This document shows, piece by piece, positions 53,245 through 61,184 of a stretch of DNA of 64,000 nucleotides. The DNA is from an uncultured Lachnospiraceae bacterium. Lineage in GTDB: Bacteria; Bacillota; Clostridia; Lachnospirales; Lachnospiraceae. The position numbers and the translations under genes were made by a program. The notes beneath the pieces were generated by a model that saw only the letters and a list, made by a program, of their open reading frames with translations, did not search any database and had not been told where the DNA came from. Position 1 is the first letter of the stretch, and every line of letters begins with the position of its first letter. Location: NCBI GenBank assembly GCA_910587715.1, contig CAJUMV010000006.1:1-64000 (forward strand). The letters are read 5' to 3'.

Positions 53245-54232
53245 CGAAATGATCACCATAATTGTGCCGGTTTATAACGTGGAAAAATATATAGGAAAGT
53301 GTCTGGATAGCTTGATGAAACAGACCTATGCCAATATTGAGATCGTGTGTGTGGATGATAAAAGTACGGACAACAGTGCGCAGATATGTGAAAGGATGAG
53401 GCGTGAAGATGCCAGAATCCGACTGATTAGGAAGGAAGCCAATACAGGATTGGCTTCGGTGCGAAACCTTGGACTGCAAGCGGCTTCCGGAAAATATGTA
53501 GCCTTTGTGGATTCGGACGATTGGGTAACGCCGGACTATCTGGAGACCTTATATCAACTTATGACCGAGTATCAGGCGGATATTGCGCAGGGCTCTTATG
53601 TGAGAACGACCATAGAAGTGGACGAAAATAAAACGAAATATGGAGCGGTCAGGACAAGGGGCATGACAGGGAGGGCGGCTTTGTGCCGGATGTTTTCAGC
53701 GTCGATGGTTCACCCGGATATAGAATACACGATAGTGCCCAATAAATTGTACCGCAAAAGTTTTTTGAAGGGCATATTTTTTCCTGAGGGAAAAATATTT
53801 GAAGATCAGTATTTTTCTGCCATGTGTTACGCTAAGTGCAAAAAAGTGGCGGTGACAGATAAAAAAATTTATTTTTATCGTGTGAACCCGCAGGGAACTA
53901 CCATGCAGAGGTATTCAGCACGTTTTTTGGATGAAGTAGAGCTGCATGAAAAAATGGTACAGTATTTCGAGAGAAGCGGAGAAGGCGATTTGGCGGCAAT
54001 GGTTTCCGCAAGGGCTATCCCGCTGGCGATCGATCATTATTACAGAGCGGAATATGCCGGCTGTACCGATGCGAAAAGGAAGGCTTACTTACATGTGTTA
54101 AAGGGATGCCGGCATTATTTGAAATACAATAAGGCTTCCAAACGGTATAAAGCCAAAGTTCTGCTTTTTCTGCTTTCTCCGGCGGCCTTTGCGAATTTGA
54201 AACTGGATGTAAATTATCGGCAGGGCATATAG
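53237..54232 (+). CDS. Family 2 glycosyltransferase
   Basis: The 331-residue GT-A enzyme shows TIIVPVYNVEKYIGKCLDSL, VDDKSTDNSAQIC and the metal site FVDSDDWVTPDYL, followed by FEDQYFSAM in the acceptor region. It lacks a C-terminal module, but the preceding small protein could supply it in trans. ATG 53237 behind GGGGAG is chosen; an ATG four codons later is possible. Confidence 0.88.
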   Translation: MNSEMITIIVPVYNVEKYIGKCLDSLMKQTYANIEIVCVDDKSTDNSAQICERMRREDARIRLIRKEANTGLASVRNLGLQAASGKYVAFVDSDDWVTPDYLETLYQLMTEYQADIAQGSYVRTTIEVDENKTKYGAVRTRGMTGRAALCRMFSASMVHPDIEYTIVPNKLYRKSFLKGIFFPEGKIFEDQYFSAMCYAKCKKVAVTDKKIYFYRVNPQGTTMQRYSARFLDEVELHEKMVQYFERSGEGDLAAMVSARAIPLAIDHYYRAEYAGCTDAKRKAYLHVLKGCRHYLKYNKASKRYKAKVLLFLLSPAAFANLKLDVNYRQGI

Positions 54233-54301
54233 CCGGTTATAAGAAGGAATTGGGATAAAAGCGAATGGCGCGGATAGGTCGGAAAAGGAGAGGGATAGTT
54301 C

Positions 54302-54727
54302 ATGGAGCAGAAAAAGAGCAGAACGGAAGTTGCTGTCAGGCCGGATACGGGAACCCCGGGGGCGAAACTGCTGCGGCAGTTGGAGGAATGGCTTGCCGTC
54401 TACGACCACATCTTTCTCGTTCCGGACAAGACGGTGGAAGAGGACATCTCTGTTTCCGGCATTCTCCGTGCGGGAGCAGGAAAGACAGGAGATCGTAAAT
54501 TCTTGCTGTTATCGGCTTCTTTGATAACCGAAAGCGTTGGTTTTACCTATCGTCAGCTCATGGAGGAAGAGCAGGAGCAGTTTTTGAGACTTTATTACAT
54601 GTATGAGTTTTCGGATCGATTTTCGGTGATATCCCGGGAAAGCGCTTACGGTGGTCTGTTTCATTTAGTCGAGACGGGCCTGCTTTCCATGGACGAGGCG
54701 GCACAGGCGTTGTTTGCATATAGGTGA
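54302..54727 (+). CDS. Small soluble protein, unknown
   Basis: I do not recognise this 141-residue protein. It is helical and acidic, with RQLEEWLAVYDHIFLVPDKT, FLLLSASLITESVGFTYRQLMEE and a YGGLFHLVETG turn, and has no membrane segment. It starts at ATG behind AAAGGAGAGGG and ends 3 bases before the paralogue-B gene. A regulatory or subunit role is a guess. Confidence 0.6.
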   Translation: MEQKKSRTEVAVRPDTGTPGAKLLRQLEEWLAVYDHIFLVPDKTVEEDISVSGILRAGAGKTGDRKFLLLSASLITESVGFTYRQLMEEEQEQFLRLYYMYEFSDRFSVISRESAYGGLFHLVETGLLSMDEAAQALFAYR

Positions 54728-54730
54728 GAA

Positions 54731-55954
54731 ATGGATGCATTACATTATCGGGAAATGAAGGAAAATTTAGCAGCGCTGGTCAGGGAGGGCGTTATACAGG
54801 ATAAAAAAATTTACCTTTTCGGGCACTGTAATGCCACGGAGGAATTGGCGGATCTTCTGTTGGCGGAGGGATTTGCAGTTACGGCCATTCTTGACAATAA
54901 CCCGGATAAGGAAGGCAAAACTTATCGGGACATAACCATTCGGAAGCCTGCTGTTATTTTGGAGGGAAAATCGGGACAGACGCTTGTCTGTATTGCAGCA
55001 CGCGCTTATGCGGCTATGGCTTCTCAGCTGAAGCGGATGGGCTATGACGGACGTGTGGTAAAGCTGGTGGATTACAATACCTATGCTGAGTATTCCCTTG
55101 CGCCGGAAACGCTTGTACGCAGACGGCAGAGGGTGGAACGGGGCAGGGAATCCCTTTTTAAGCTAAAGGAAAAATATCCGGGACATTTCCTGATTCTATG
55201 TCCATTTTGTGCGTTGGGAGATATTTACTTTATGATGTCCTATCTGCCTCATTTCCTGAAAAAGAGGGAAAAAACCAGATGTGTCATTGTTGTGATTGGA
55301 CATGCCTGCGGTCAGGTGGTGCGGCTGTTTGGGGATTATCCGAGGGAGACATTAACCCAGAGGGACATGGATGAGACAGTGCAGGCAGCTTTGTACTTTG
55401 GCGGAGAGGATTTCTTTATCGCTCATCAGGACAGACCATATGTGGTGAATTTGTCAAAGGCTCTGTATGTGAAGAAAATTTCTCTGGAGAAACTGTACTG
55501 CTGCGGGGTGTTTGGGCTGCCGGAGGATACAATGCCTTATACGCCTGAGTATGAGGAGGTATATGAAGGGCCGGAGGAGATTATTCCGGGGAAATCAGTG
55601 ATCCTCGCTCCTTATGCAAAATCAGTGACGGCTTTAAGGACGGAGGTGTGGGAGCGGATCGTGAAGGAATATCGGGGCAGGGGTTATGTATGTTATACCA
55701 ATGTGGCGGGGGAGGAGAAGCCGCTGCCGGACACAAGGGCAGTATCACCGGCCATTGCGCAGATGCGCTCTCTTGTGGAGCGGGCGGGAACATTTATCGG
55801 CATCCGAAGCGGACTGTGTGACGTGGTAAGGGACGCGGCCTGCAAAAAGATTGCTCTGTATCCGGATTACCAGTACAGCGATACAAGGTGGAGGGCTATT
55901 GACATGTATTGGCTGGAGGGCTGGGGAAATATCGTAGTAGAGGAGGAAAGCTGA
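54731..55954 (+). CDS. Rossmann module plus GT-B-like domain, putative transferase (paralogue B)
   Basis: The 407-residue protein has the same order as that at 51431-52765: a module at about 20-115 (KIYLFGHCNATEEL, VTAILDNN), a linker, and a domain with ILCPFCALGDIYFM, ILAPYAKSV and FIGIRSGLCDVVRDAAC. Both share the C-P-x3-GDIY and R-S-G-L-C-D motifs, so they are paralogues of a probably uncharacterised transferase family. The stop overlaps the next start by one base. Confidence 0.68.
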   Translation: MDALHYREMKENLAALVREGVIQDKKIYLFGHCNATEELADLLLAEGFAVTAILDNNPDKEGKTYRDITIRKPAVILEGKSGQTLVCIAARAYAAMASQLKRMGYDGRVVKLVDYNTYAEYSLAPETLVRRRQRVERGRESLFKLKEKYPGHFLILCPFCALGDIYFMMSYLPHFLKKREKTRCVIVVIGHACGQVVRLFGDYPRETLTQRDMDETVQAALYFGGEDFFIAHQDRPYVVNLSKALYVKKISLEKLYCCGVFGLPEDTMPYTPEYEEVYEGPEEIIPGKSVILAPYAKSVTALRTEVWERIVKEYRGRGYVCYTNVAGEEKPLPDTRAVSPAIAQMRSLVERAGTFIGIRSGLCDVVRDAACKKIALYPDYQYSDTRWRAIDMYWLEGWGNIVVEEES

Positions 55955-56325
55955 TGAGCGGGAAAATGATTTTGTCCACGCTTCCTAAGACATGGATCTT
56001 TGATCTGGACGGGACGCTGCTTAAGCATAACGGTTATAAGCTGGAAGGGAAGGACACAGTGCTTCCCGGGGCCAAGGAATACTTAACAGGTTTGCCTGAT
56101 GGGGACAGGGTGGTGATTCTGACGTCCCGAACGGAAGAATACAGGGAAGAGACGCTGTGTTTTCTGAGAGAGAACGGGATACGGTATGATGAGATTCTGT
56201 TCGGGATGCCAATGGGGGAGCGGATTCTTGTCAATGACAGGAAACCTTCCGGGCTTGACATGGCGGTGGCGGTGAATCTGGACAGGGATGTGTTTGCGCT
56301 GCCCGGGGTTTTGAGAGAGAAATAA
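55954..56325 (+). CDS. HAD-superfamily phosphatase
   Basis: The 123-residue protein is a minimal HAD phosphatase: nucleophile motif WIFDLDGTLLKHNG, motif II VILTSRTEE, and motif IV region LVNDRKPSG. It has no cap domain, so it likely acts on a small exposed phosphate or a larger substrate. With the kinase/nucleotidyltransferase and SIS genes it may form part of a sugar-nucleotide pathway. ATG 55954 behind AGGAGG shares a base with the previous stop. It is the last gene before a 137-base AT-rich gap. Confidence 0.83.
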   Translation: MSGKMILSTLPKTWIFDLDGTLLKHNGYKLEGKDTVLPGAKEYLTGLPDGDRVVILTSRTEEYREETLCFLRENGIRYDEILFGMPMGERILVNDRKPSGLDMAVAVNLDRDVFALPGVLREK

Positions 56326-56462
56326 AACGACAAATGTCCTACTCTAAAATAGACCGTCCGGTGAAAACAAGCGCGGTTTTTATTATAATTGAGATTTATT
56401 TTGTAATATGATATGATTTATATATTATAGACGAAATTCGCGTAAGTTTTCAGGAGGTTCCT

Positions 56463-57125
56463 ATGGACTTTGAATTAACAGCATCTATGATGTGCGCCAA
56501 CTACGGCAATCTGGAAAAGGAAGTGCGGGATCTGGAGGACGGCGGTATCGATTCATTTCATATCGATATCATGGACGGCAGGTATGTGCCAAACTTTGCC
56601 ATGTCGCTCAATGATATGAAATTTATTGCGTCAGCAACGCAAAAGCCGCTGGACGTTCATCTTATGATAGAGCATCCGAACAACAATATACATATTTTTC
56701 TGGAAAATCTGCGAAAAGGAGATACGGTTTATATTCATCCGGAGGCGGAGTATCATCCTTCCACCACGCTGCAGAAGATTATCAATGCCGGGATGGTACC
56801 GGGCATTGCCATCAATCCCGGCACCAGTATCGAGACGGTCATGGAGATGCTGGTCATTGTGAAGAAGGTGCTGGTAATGGCGGTGAATCCGGGCAATGCT
56901 GGTCAGATGTATATGCCTTATGTTGGTAAGAAGATCACGAAGCTTCTGGCGATCAAGGACGAGATGAATTTTGAAATTTACTGGGACGGCGCCTGCGGGG
57001 CGGATAAGATTATACAGTATGCGCCCAGAGGGATTAAAGGCTTTGTGCTGGGCACAACCCTGCTCTTTGGCAAGGAGGCGTCCTATGGGGAGACGCTTAA
57101 GAATATTCGTGAACTGCATTTCTGA
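56463..57125 (+). CDS. Divergent ribulose-phosphate 3-epimerase family protein
   Basis: The 220-residue TIM barrel keeps the epimerase hallmarks: FHIDIMDGRYVPNF with the first catalytic aspartate, DVHLMIEHP with metal histidines, and MAVNPGNAGQMY. The second catalytic aspartate is in EIYWDGACG instead of the usual VDGG, so the substrate may differ from ribulose-5-phosphate. The following genes make a cytidylyltransferase and a polyol-phosphate dehydrogenase, so its product probably feeds a CDP-polyol. It starts at ATG behind CAGGAGG. Confidence 0.85.
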   Translation: MDFELTASMMCANYGNLEKEVRDLEDGGIDSFHIDIMDGRYVPNFAMSLNDMKFIASATQKPLDVHLMIEHPNNNIHIFLENLRKGDTVYIHPEAEYHPSTTLQKIINAGMVPGIAINPGTSIETVMEMLVIVKKVLVMAVNPGNAGQMYMPYVGKKITKLLAIKDEMNFEIYWDGACGADKIIQYAPRGIKGFVLGTTLLFGKEASYGETLKNIRELHF

Positions 57126-57158
57126 GTAAGAAACAAGACTGCCATGGGGGACACGAAT

Positions 57159-57920
57159 ATGGTAACAGCATTGCTTTTATCCGGCGGAACCGGAACGAGG
57201 ATGGGTGTGGAAACGCCGAAACAGTACATAGAGGTGAATGGAAAGCCGATTATCGCCTATTGTCTGCAGACACTTCTCTTCCATGAGGGCATTGATGCGG
57301 TGCAGATTGTGGCGGATGATATGTGGCGGGAGACGATTTTGACCTGCATGAAGCGCTTTCAGGATGGTGGGTGCGATGTGACAGCACCTAAGAAGAAAGA
57401 CCGTGGGATTGAAAAATTCCGGGGTTTTTCTGTGCCGGGAAAAACGAGACAGCTTTCGATACTAAACGGCTTGGAGGATATCGCGAAATATGCGTCGGAT
57501 GCGGACTATGTGCTGGTTCACGACGCGGCGAGACCGTTGCTTTCCGCCGCGCTGGTTGCGGACTGTCTGAAAGCGGCGGCATCGCACGACGGGGCGATTC
57601 CGGTACTGCCGATGAAGGATACGGTGTATTTCAGCGAGGATAGAGAACGGATTACCTCGCTTCTGGAACGTAGCGGGATTTTTGCGGGGCAGGCGCCGGA
57701 GGCGTTTCTTTTCGGGAAATACAGGGAAGCGGTCAGGGCGCTTTTGCCGGAGCGGATTTTACAGATTAACGGATCGACGGAGCCGGCGATTATGGCAGGG
57801 ATGGACATTGCCATGATACCGGGGGATGAGGGGAATTTTAAGATTACAACGAGGGCGGATTTGGTGAGATTTCAGGAGGTTGTCTGGCATGAAAGCATGG
57901 GTGCTGCACGGGATAAATGA
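57159..57920 (+). CDS. IspD/TarI-type cytidylyltransferase
   Basis: This 253-residue enzyme transfers CMP from CTP to a polyol phosphate. It has the family signatures LLLSGGTGTRMG, the KQYIEVNGKPII lysine region, VLVHDAARPLL and a C-terminal NFKITTRADL. IspD (methylerythritol phosphate) and TarI (ribitol-5-phosphate) share this fold; the neighbouring epimerase and dehydrogenase favour a TarI-like role. The ATG at 57159 follows GGGGG; 57144 is an alternative. It overlaps the next gene by 32 bases. Confidence 0.87.
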   Translation: MVTALLLSGGTGTRMGVETPKQYIEVNGKPIIAYCLQTLLFHEGIDAVQIVADDMWRETILTCMKRFQDGGCDVTAPKKKDRGIEKFRGFSVPGKTRQLSILNGLEDIAKYASDADYVLVHDAARPLLSAALVADCLKAAASHDGAIPVLPMKDTVYFSEDRERITSLLERSGIFAGQAPEAFLFGKYREAVRALLPERILQINGSTEPAIMAGMDIAMIPGDEGNFKITTRADLVRFQEVVWHESMGAARDK

Positions 57921-58935
57921 TCTGAGATTTGAAGAAGTAAACACTCCTATAATAGGAGAGAATGAGGTACTGCTCGCGGTAAAGGCAGCAGGCATTTGCG
58001 GCTCTGATATTCCACGGGTATTTTATACGGGCACCTATTCGTATCCGCTCATACCGGGACATGAGTTTGCCGGACAGGTGGAAGCCGTGGGCGCCGCCGT
58101 GAATGAAAAATGGCAGGGAAAACGGGGCGGTGTATTCCCGCTGATTCCCTGTGGAGAATGTCCGCCCTGTCAGAAAGCGCAGTATGAAATGTGCCGGCAT
58201 TACAGTTATCTCGGTTCCCGCAGGGACGGCGGATTCGCGGATTATGTGGCGGTGCCGGAAAAGAATCTGATTGCGCTGCCGGAGCGTGTGAGTTTCGAGG
58301 AGGCGGCGATGTTTGAACCTATGTCGGTGGCGGTTCATGCCATGAGAAAGGCGGCGCCACTGCCGGAGGAGTGCACTGTGATCTGCGGGCTGGGAACAAT
58401 CGGTCTGTTCCTGCTTATGTTTCTGCTGGAGGCGGGGCATCAGAATATACTTGTAATCGGAAATAAGGATTTTCAGAAACGAATGGCGGTGCAGCTCGGT
58501 GTGCCGGAGACGTCCTTTTGTGATAGCAGGACGCAGGATGCGGAATCGTGGCTGCTTGAACGGACAGACGGCAGAGGGGCGGATGTGTTCTTCGAGTGCG
58601 TCGGAAAAAATGAGACCGTGACGCAGGCGGTTGGAATGACCGGACCCGGCGGACGGATTATGCTGGTGGGCAATCCTGCCTCCGATATGACGCTGTCAAA
58701 AGCGGTGTACTGGAAGATTCTGCGCAACCAGCTCACTGTGTTCGGTACTTGGAATTCTTCTTTTACGCATTCACCGGAGGATGACTGGCATTATGTGCTG
58801 GACAGGCTGGGTGACGGGCGGATAAAACCCGCGCAGATGATTACCCACAGGGTCCCACTGGAGGAACTGAACCGTGGACTTGCGGTGATGCGGGATAAGA
58901 GGGAAGAGTATGGGAAAGTGATGCTTCATATGTGA
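57889..58935 (+). CDS. Zinc-dependent polyol-phosphate dehydrogenase (TarJ/GatD-like)
   Basis: This 348-residue medium-chain alcohol dehydrogenase keeps the catalytic zinc ligands (GICGSD, GHEFAG) and the structural zinc cysteines (CGECPPC...C), and a Rossmann turn in ICGLGTIGLFL. The VFYTGTYSYPLIPGHEF segment resembles galactitol-1-phosphate dehydrogenase. Next to a TarI-like enzyme it likely reduces a ketose phosphate, such as ribulose-5-phosphate, to the polyol phosphate, giving CDP-ribitol or a related CDP-polyol. ATG 57889 behind AGGAGG. Confidence 0.87.
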   Translation: MKAWVLHGINDLRFEEVNTPIIGENEVLLAVKAAGICGSDIPRVFYTGTYSYPLIPGHEFAGQVEAVGAAVNEKWQGKRGGVFPLIPCGECPPCQKAQYEMCRHYSYLGSRRDGGFADYVAVPEKNLIALPERVSFEEAAMFEPMSVAVHAMRKAAPLPEECTVICGLGTIGLFLLMFLLEAGHQNILVIGNKDFQKRMAVQLGVPETSFCDSRTQDAESWLLERTDGRGADVFFECVGKNETVTQAVGMTGPGGRIMLVGNPASDMTLSKAVYWKILRNQLTVFGTWNSSFTHSPEDDWHYVLDRLGDGRIKPAQMITHRVPLEELNRGLAVMRDKREEYGKVMLHM

Positions 58936-59069
58936 AATTTTGGCTAAAAAATATTTGAAAAATGTTAATTGTGTCTTGTAAAAAAATGGGAAATAACTGA
59001 TAATCTATTTGGAGTATGTTTTTTGCGTTTTGTCAGACTTATCTATATAATCCTGTCTTTGACAGTCTG

Positions 59070-59098
59070 GGCTGGGAAATGATATTCTCAGCCGTTTT
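59070..59098 (+). terminator. Terminator at the end of the CDP-polyol genes
   Basis: GGCTGGGAA (59070-59078) pairs with TTCTCAGCC (59085-59093), nine pairs with one G-U, around a 6-base loop, followed by GTTTT. The remaining 58936-59208 region is AT-rich and holds only this and the promoter below. Confidence 0.78.
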
Positions 59099-59134
59099 CT
59101 TATTTTTCGCTTATTTTTGCAAGGAGACAGATGC

Positions 59135-59163
59135 TTGCAATCTTTTGTTTGAACTGATATAAT
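59135..59163 (+). promoter_or_regulatory. Promoter of the DUF4143 ATPase gene
   Basis: TTGCAA (59135-59140) and a perfect TATAAT (59158-59163) are separated by 17 bases, 45 bases before the start codon. Confidence 0.75.
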
Positions 59164-59208
59164 GGTGGCAAATCGGGGAAATGATTCGGAATTAGTCGGG
59201 AGACGTTT

Positions 59209-60468
59209 ATGGACTATATTGCAAGGACCATGGAAAGCAGACTGGAAAAATACAGCCGGACTTATAAAGCCGTTTTGGTGACGGGTGCAAGACAGGTTGG
59301 GAAATCAACACTGTTAAAGAAGGTTTTTCCCGAGCGAAGATATGTGTCTTTGGACGATCCGTTTTTGGAGGAACAGGCGAAGCAAAACGGGGATATGTTT
59401 TTGTCTCTGAATCCCGCGCCGGTTACGATTGATGAGGTACAGCGCGCGAAGGAGTTGTTCCGGTATATAAAAATAAAATGTGATGAGTCGGAGGAAAAGG
59501 GACTGTTTTGCCTGTCGGGTTCTCAGCCTTTTCATCTGATGGAAGGTGTGTCGGAGTCGCTGTCGGGGCGGATTGGCATTATCGAGCTTTCCGGATTGTC
59601 CATGCGGGAGCTTTTGGGCGATTCGTTTGACAGACATTTTCTGCCTACCATGGAGTATGTGACAACCAGAAAGGAAACCGTGCGGCGTCCCTCTAATTTA
59701 TGGGAGATCATTCATCGTGGGAGTTATCCGGAGATGGCGGATCCTGAAAAAGAGTGGGGTGCGTTTTACGCGGATTATGTCAAGACATATCTGGAGAGAG
59801 ACGTCCGGGAGCTGGCGGCAGTGCAGGATTTGAATGTGTTCAGGCGGTTTATGATTGCGGCGGCGGCGCGGACAGGGAAAATATTGAATTACAGCAATAT
59901 CGCGTCGGAAATTGGCAAGGATGCCGACACGGTAAAACGGTGGATTTCCATATTGGAAGCGTCGGGCGTGGTTTATCTTTTGGAGCCGTATGCGTCGAGC
60001 GTTTTAAAACGGGCAATCAAAAGCCCGAAACTGTATTTTCGGGATACAGGGCTGGCGTGTTATCTGACGCGATGGCTGACGCCGGAGGCGCTGGCGTACG
60101 GCGCTATGAACGGTGCCATGTTTGAGACCTTCGCCATATCCGAAATCTTAAAGTCCTTTTCTAATGAGGGACTGGACTATCGCTACATGGTATCCTATTA
60201 CAGAGGAAAAGACAAAGACAGGAAAACAGGGGATGGCGGACAGACACAGAAGGAGTCGGAAATTGACTTTGTTATAGAAGAAAACGGCGTGCTCTACCCT
60301 GTAGAGATTAAGATGAACAGTAAGGTAACGGCGGATATGACAGCGGCATTTCAGGTGCTGGACAAAATACCCGAAAAGAAAAGGGGAACAGGGGCGGTTC
60401 TGTGTACCTGCCCGCAGCCGGGGATGCTGCGGGAGAACGTACTGCAGATTCCTATATGGTACGTTTGA
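59209..60468 (+). CDS. AAA-type ATPase with DUF4143 domain
   Basis: The 419-residue product has an AAA_14-type P-loop domain (VLVTGARQVGKSTLLKKVF, Walker B in APVTIDEVQRAKEL, GSQPFHLM as sensor) followed by the DUF4143 winged-helix and nuclease-like region from about residue 195 (the E and K of IDFVIEENGVLYPVEIK). Such proteins occur in many copies in gut bacteria and archaea; their role is unknown, and toxin-antitoxin or phage-defence functions have been suggested. It is monocistronic with its own promoter. It flanks the glycan locus on the right as the AAA/PD-(D/E)XK gene does on the left. Confidence 0.88.
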   Translation: MDYIARTMESRLEKYSRTYKAVLVTGARQVGKSTLLKKVFPERRYVSLDDPFLEEQAKQNGDMFLSLNPAPVTIDEVQRAKELFRYIKIKCDESEEKGLFCLSGSQPFHLMEGVSESLSGRIGIIELSGLSMRELLGDSFDRHFLPTMEYVTTRKETVRRPSNLWEIIHRGSYPEMADPEKEWGAFYADYVKTYLERDVRELAAVQDLNVFRRFMIAAAARTGKILNYSNIASEIGKDADTVKRWISILEASGVVYLLEPYASSVLKRAIKSPKLYFRDTGLACYLTRWLTPEALAYGAMNGAMFETFAISEILKSFSNEGLDYRYMVSYYRGKDKDRKTGDGGQTQKESEIDFVIEENGVLYPVEIKMNSKVTADMTAAFQVLDKIPEKKRGTGAVLCTCPQPGMLRENVLQIPIWYV

Positions 60469-60470
60469 CC

Positions 60471-60499
60471 TTGCATCTTTCCCGAATTTGTTATATGAT
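60471..60499 (+). promoter_or_regulatory. Promoter of the small membrane protein gene
   Basis: TTGCAT (60471-60476) and TATGAT (60494-60499) are separated by 17 bases, just after the DUF4143 gene. Confidence 0.6.
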
Positions 60500-60579
60500 A
60501 TTTTTATATTTTCATAGGACAGGCAGAAAAGTCCTTCCAAACGACAGATAGCGTTTACTTTGATGACGGAGGTTACTGT

Positions 60580-61080
60580 ATGAGTGAAACATATGTGGAA
60601 TTGCTGGTAGCGAGAAAGCCATCCGTGTCGATGCGTTTCTTAAAGATGCTGCTTATCATGCTGACGGTGGTTTTCGGATTGATTGGCTTCCTGACGCCCT
60701 TTGTGGTGGGAATGCTGATTGCAATCGTGCTGGGCGGCTGCGCGTATTTTGCGCATATGTACGCGGAGATCGAGTATGAGTACCTGTATCTCGACAAGGA
60801 GCTGAGCGTCGATAAGGTTCTGGCAAAGACCCGCAGAAAGAAAGCGGGCAGCTATTCGTTGGAGCAGATGGAAATTTTTGCGCCTCTTAATTCTCACAGA
60901 CTGGATTCTTATAAAAACCGTCAGATGAAGACGATTGATTACAGCTCGGGCATTGCTGCGCAGCCGGAGCGTCGTTATATGATGATTTGGAACGGCGACA
61001 CGAAGCTGATTCTGGAGCCGAATGAGGAGATGGTAAAGGCAATTCAGGGCGTTGCGCCCCGTAAAGTTTTTACGGATTAG
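60580..61080 (+). CDS. Small two-helix membrane protein, unknown
   Basis: The 166-residue protein has two adjacent hydrophobic segments (about 20-60: LKMLLIMLTVVFGLIGFL and FVVGMLIAIVLGGCAYF) followed by a soluble C-terminal domain of about 100 residues with EYLYLDKELSVDK and MIWNGDTKLILEPN, resembling a PH-like fold. The family is common in Lachnospiraceae by recollection, without assigned function. It starts at ATG behind GGAGG and is followed by a terminator. Confidence 0.78.
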   Translation: MSETYVELLVARKPSVSMRFLKMLLIMLTVVFGLIGFLTPFVVGMLIAIVLGGCAYFAHMYAEIEYEYLYLDKELSVDKVLAKTRRKKAGSYSLEQMEIFAPLNSHRLDSYKNRQMKTIDYSSGIAAQPERRYMMIWNGDTKLILEPNEEMVKAIQGVAPRKVFTD

Positions 61081-61103
61081 CATAATAAAGTGGTTGGTGG
61101 AAT

Positions 61104-61134
61104 ACTGTCAGTTGAAGGGCTGGCAGTTTTCTTT
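61104..61134 (+). terminator. Terminator before guaB
   Basis: ACTGTCAG (61104-61111) pairs with CTGGCAGT (61120-61127), eight pairs with one G-U, around an 8-base loop, followed by a T-rich tail. It separates the small membrane protein from guaB. It could also act as a guaB attenuator; there is no further evidence for that. Confidence 0.65.
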
Positions 61135-61184
61135 ACCATATATTTTTACTTACAACCAGCACAGCAAACACAGGAGGAGAGAAG

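Noticed and set aside
48925..56325. GDP- or ADP-heptose pathway (GmhA-HddA-GmhB-HddC)
   Set aside because: The SIS protein ends in the KdsD/GutQ motif NHPGGHIG and the kinase is of the APH type, not GHMP or ribokinase, so the heptose set does not match well.
56326..56462. Promoter and terminator ahead of the epimerase gene
   Set aside because: The gap is AT-rich and contains TTGTAA followed by a TTATAG-like element, but the spacing is ambiguous and the candidate hairpin is only about four pairs, so neither was listed.
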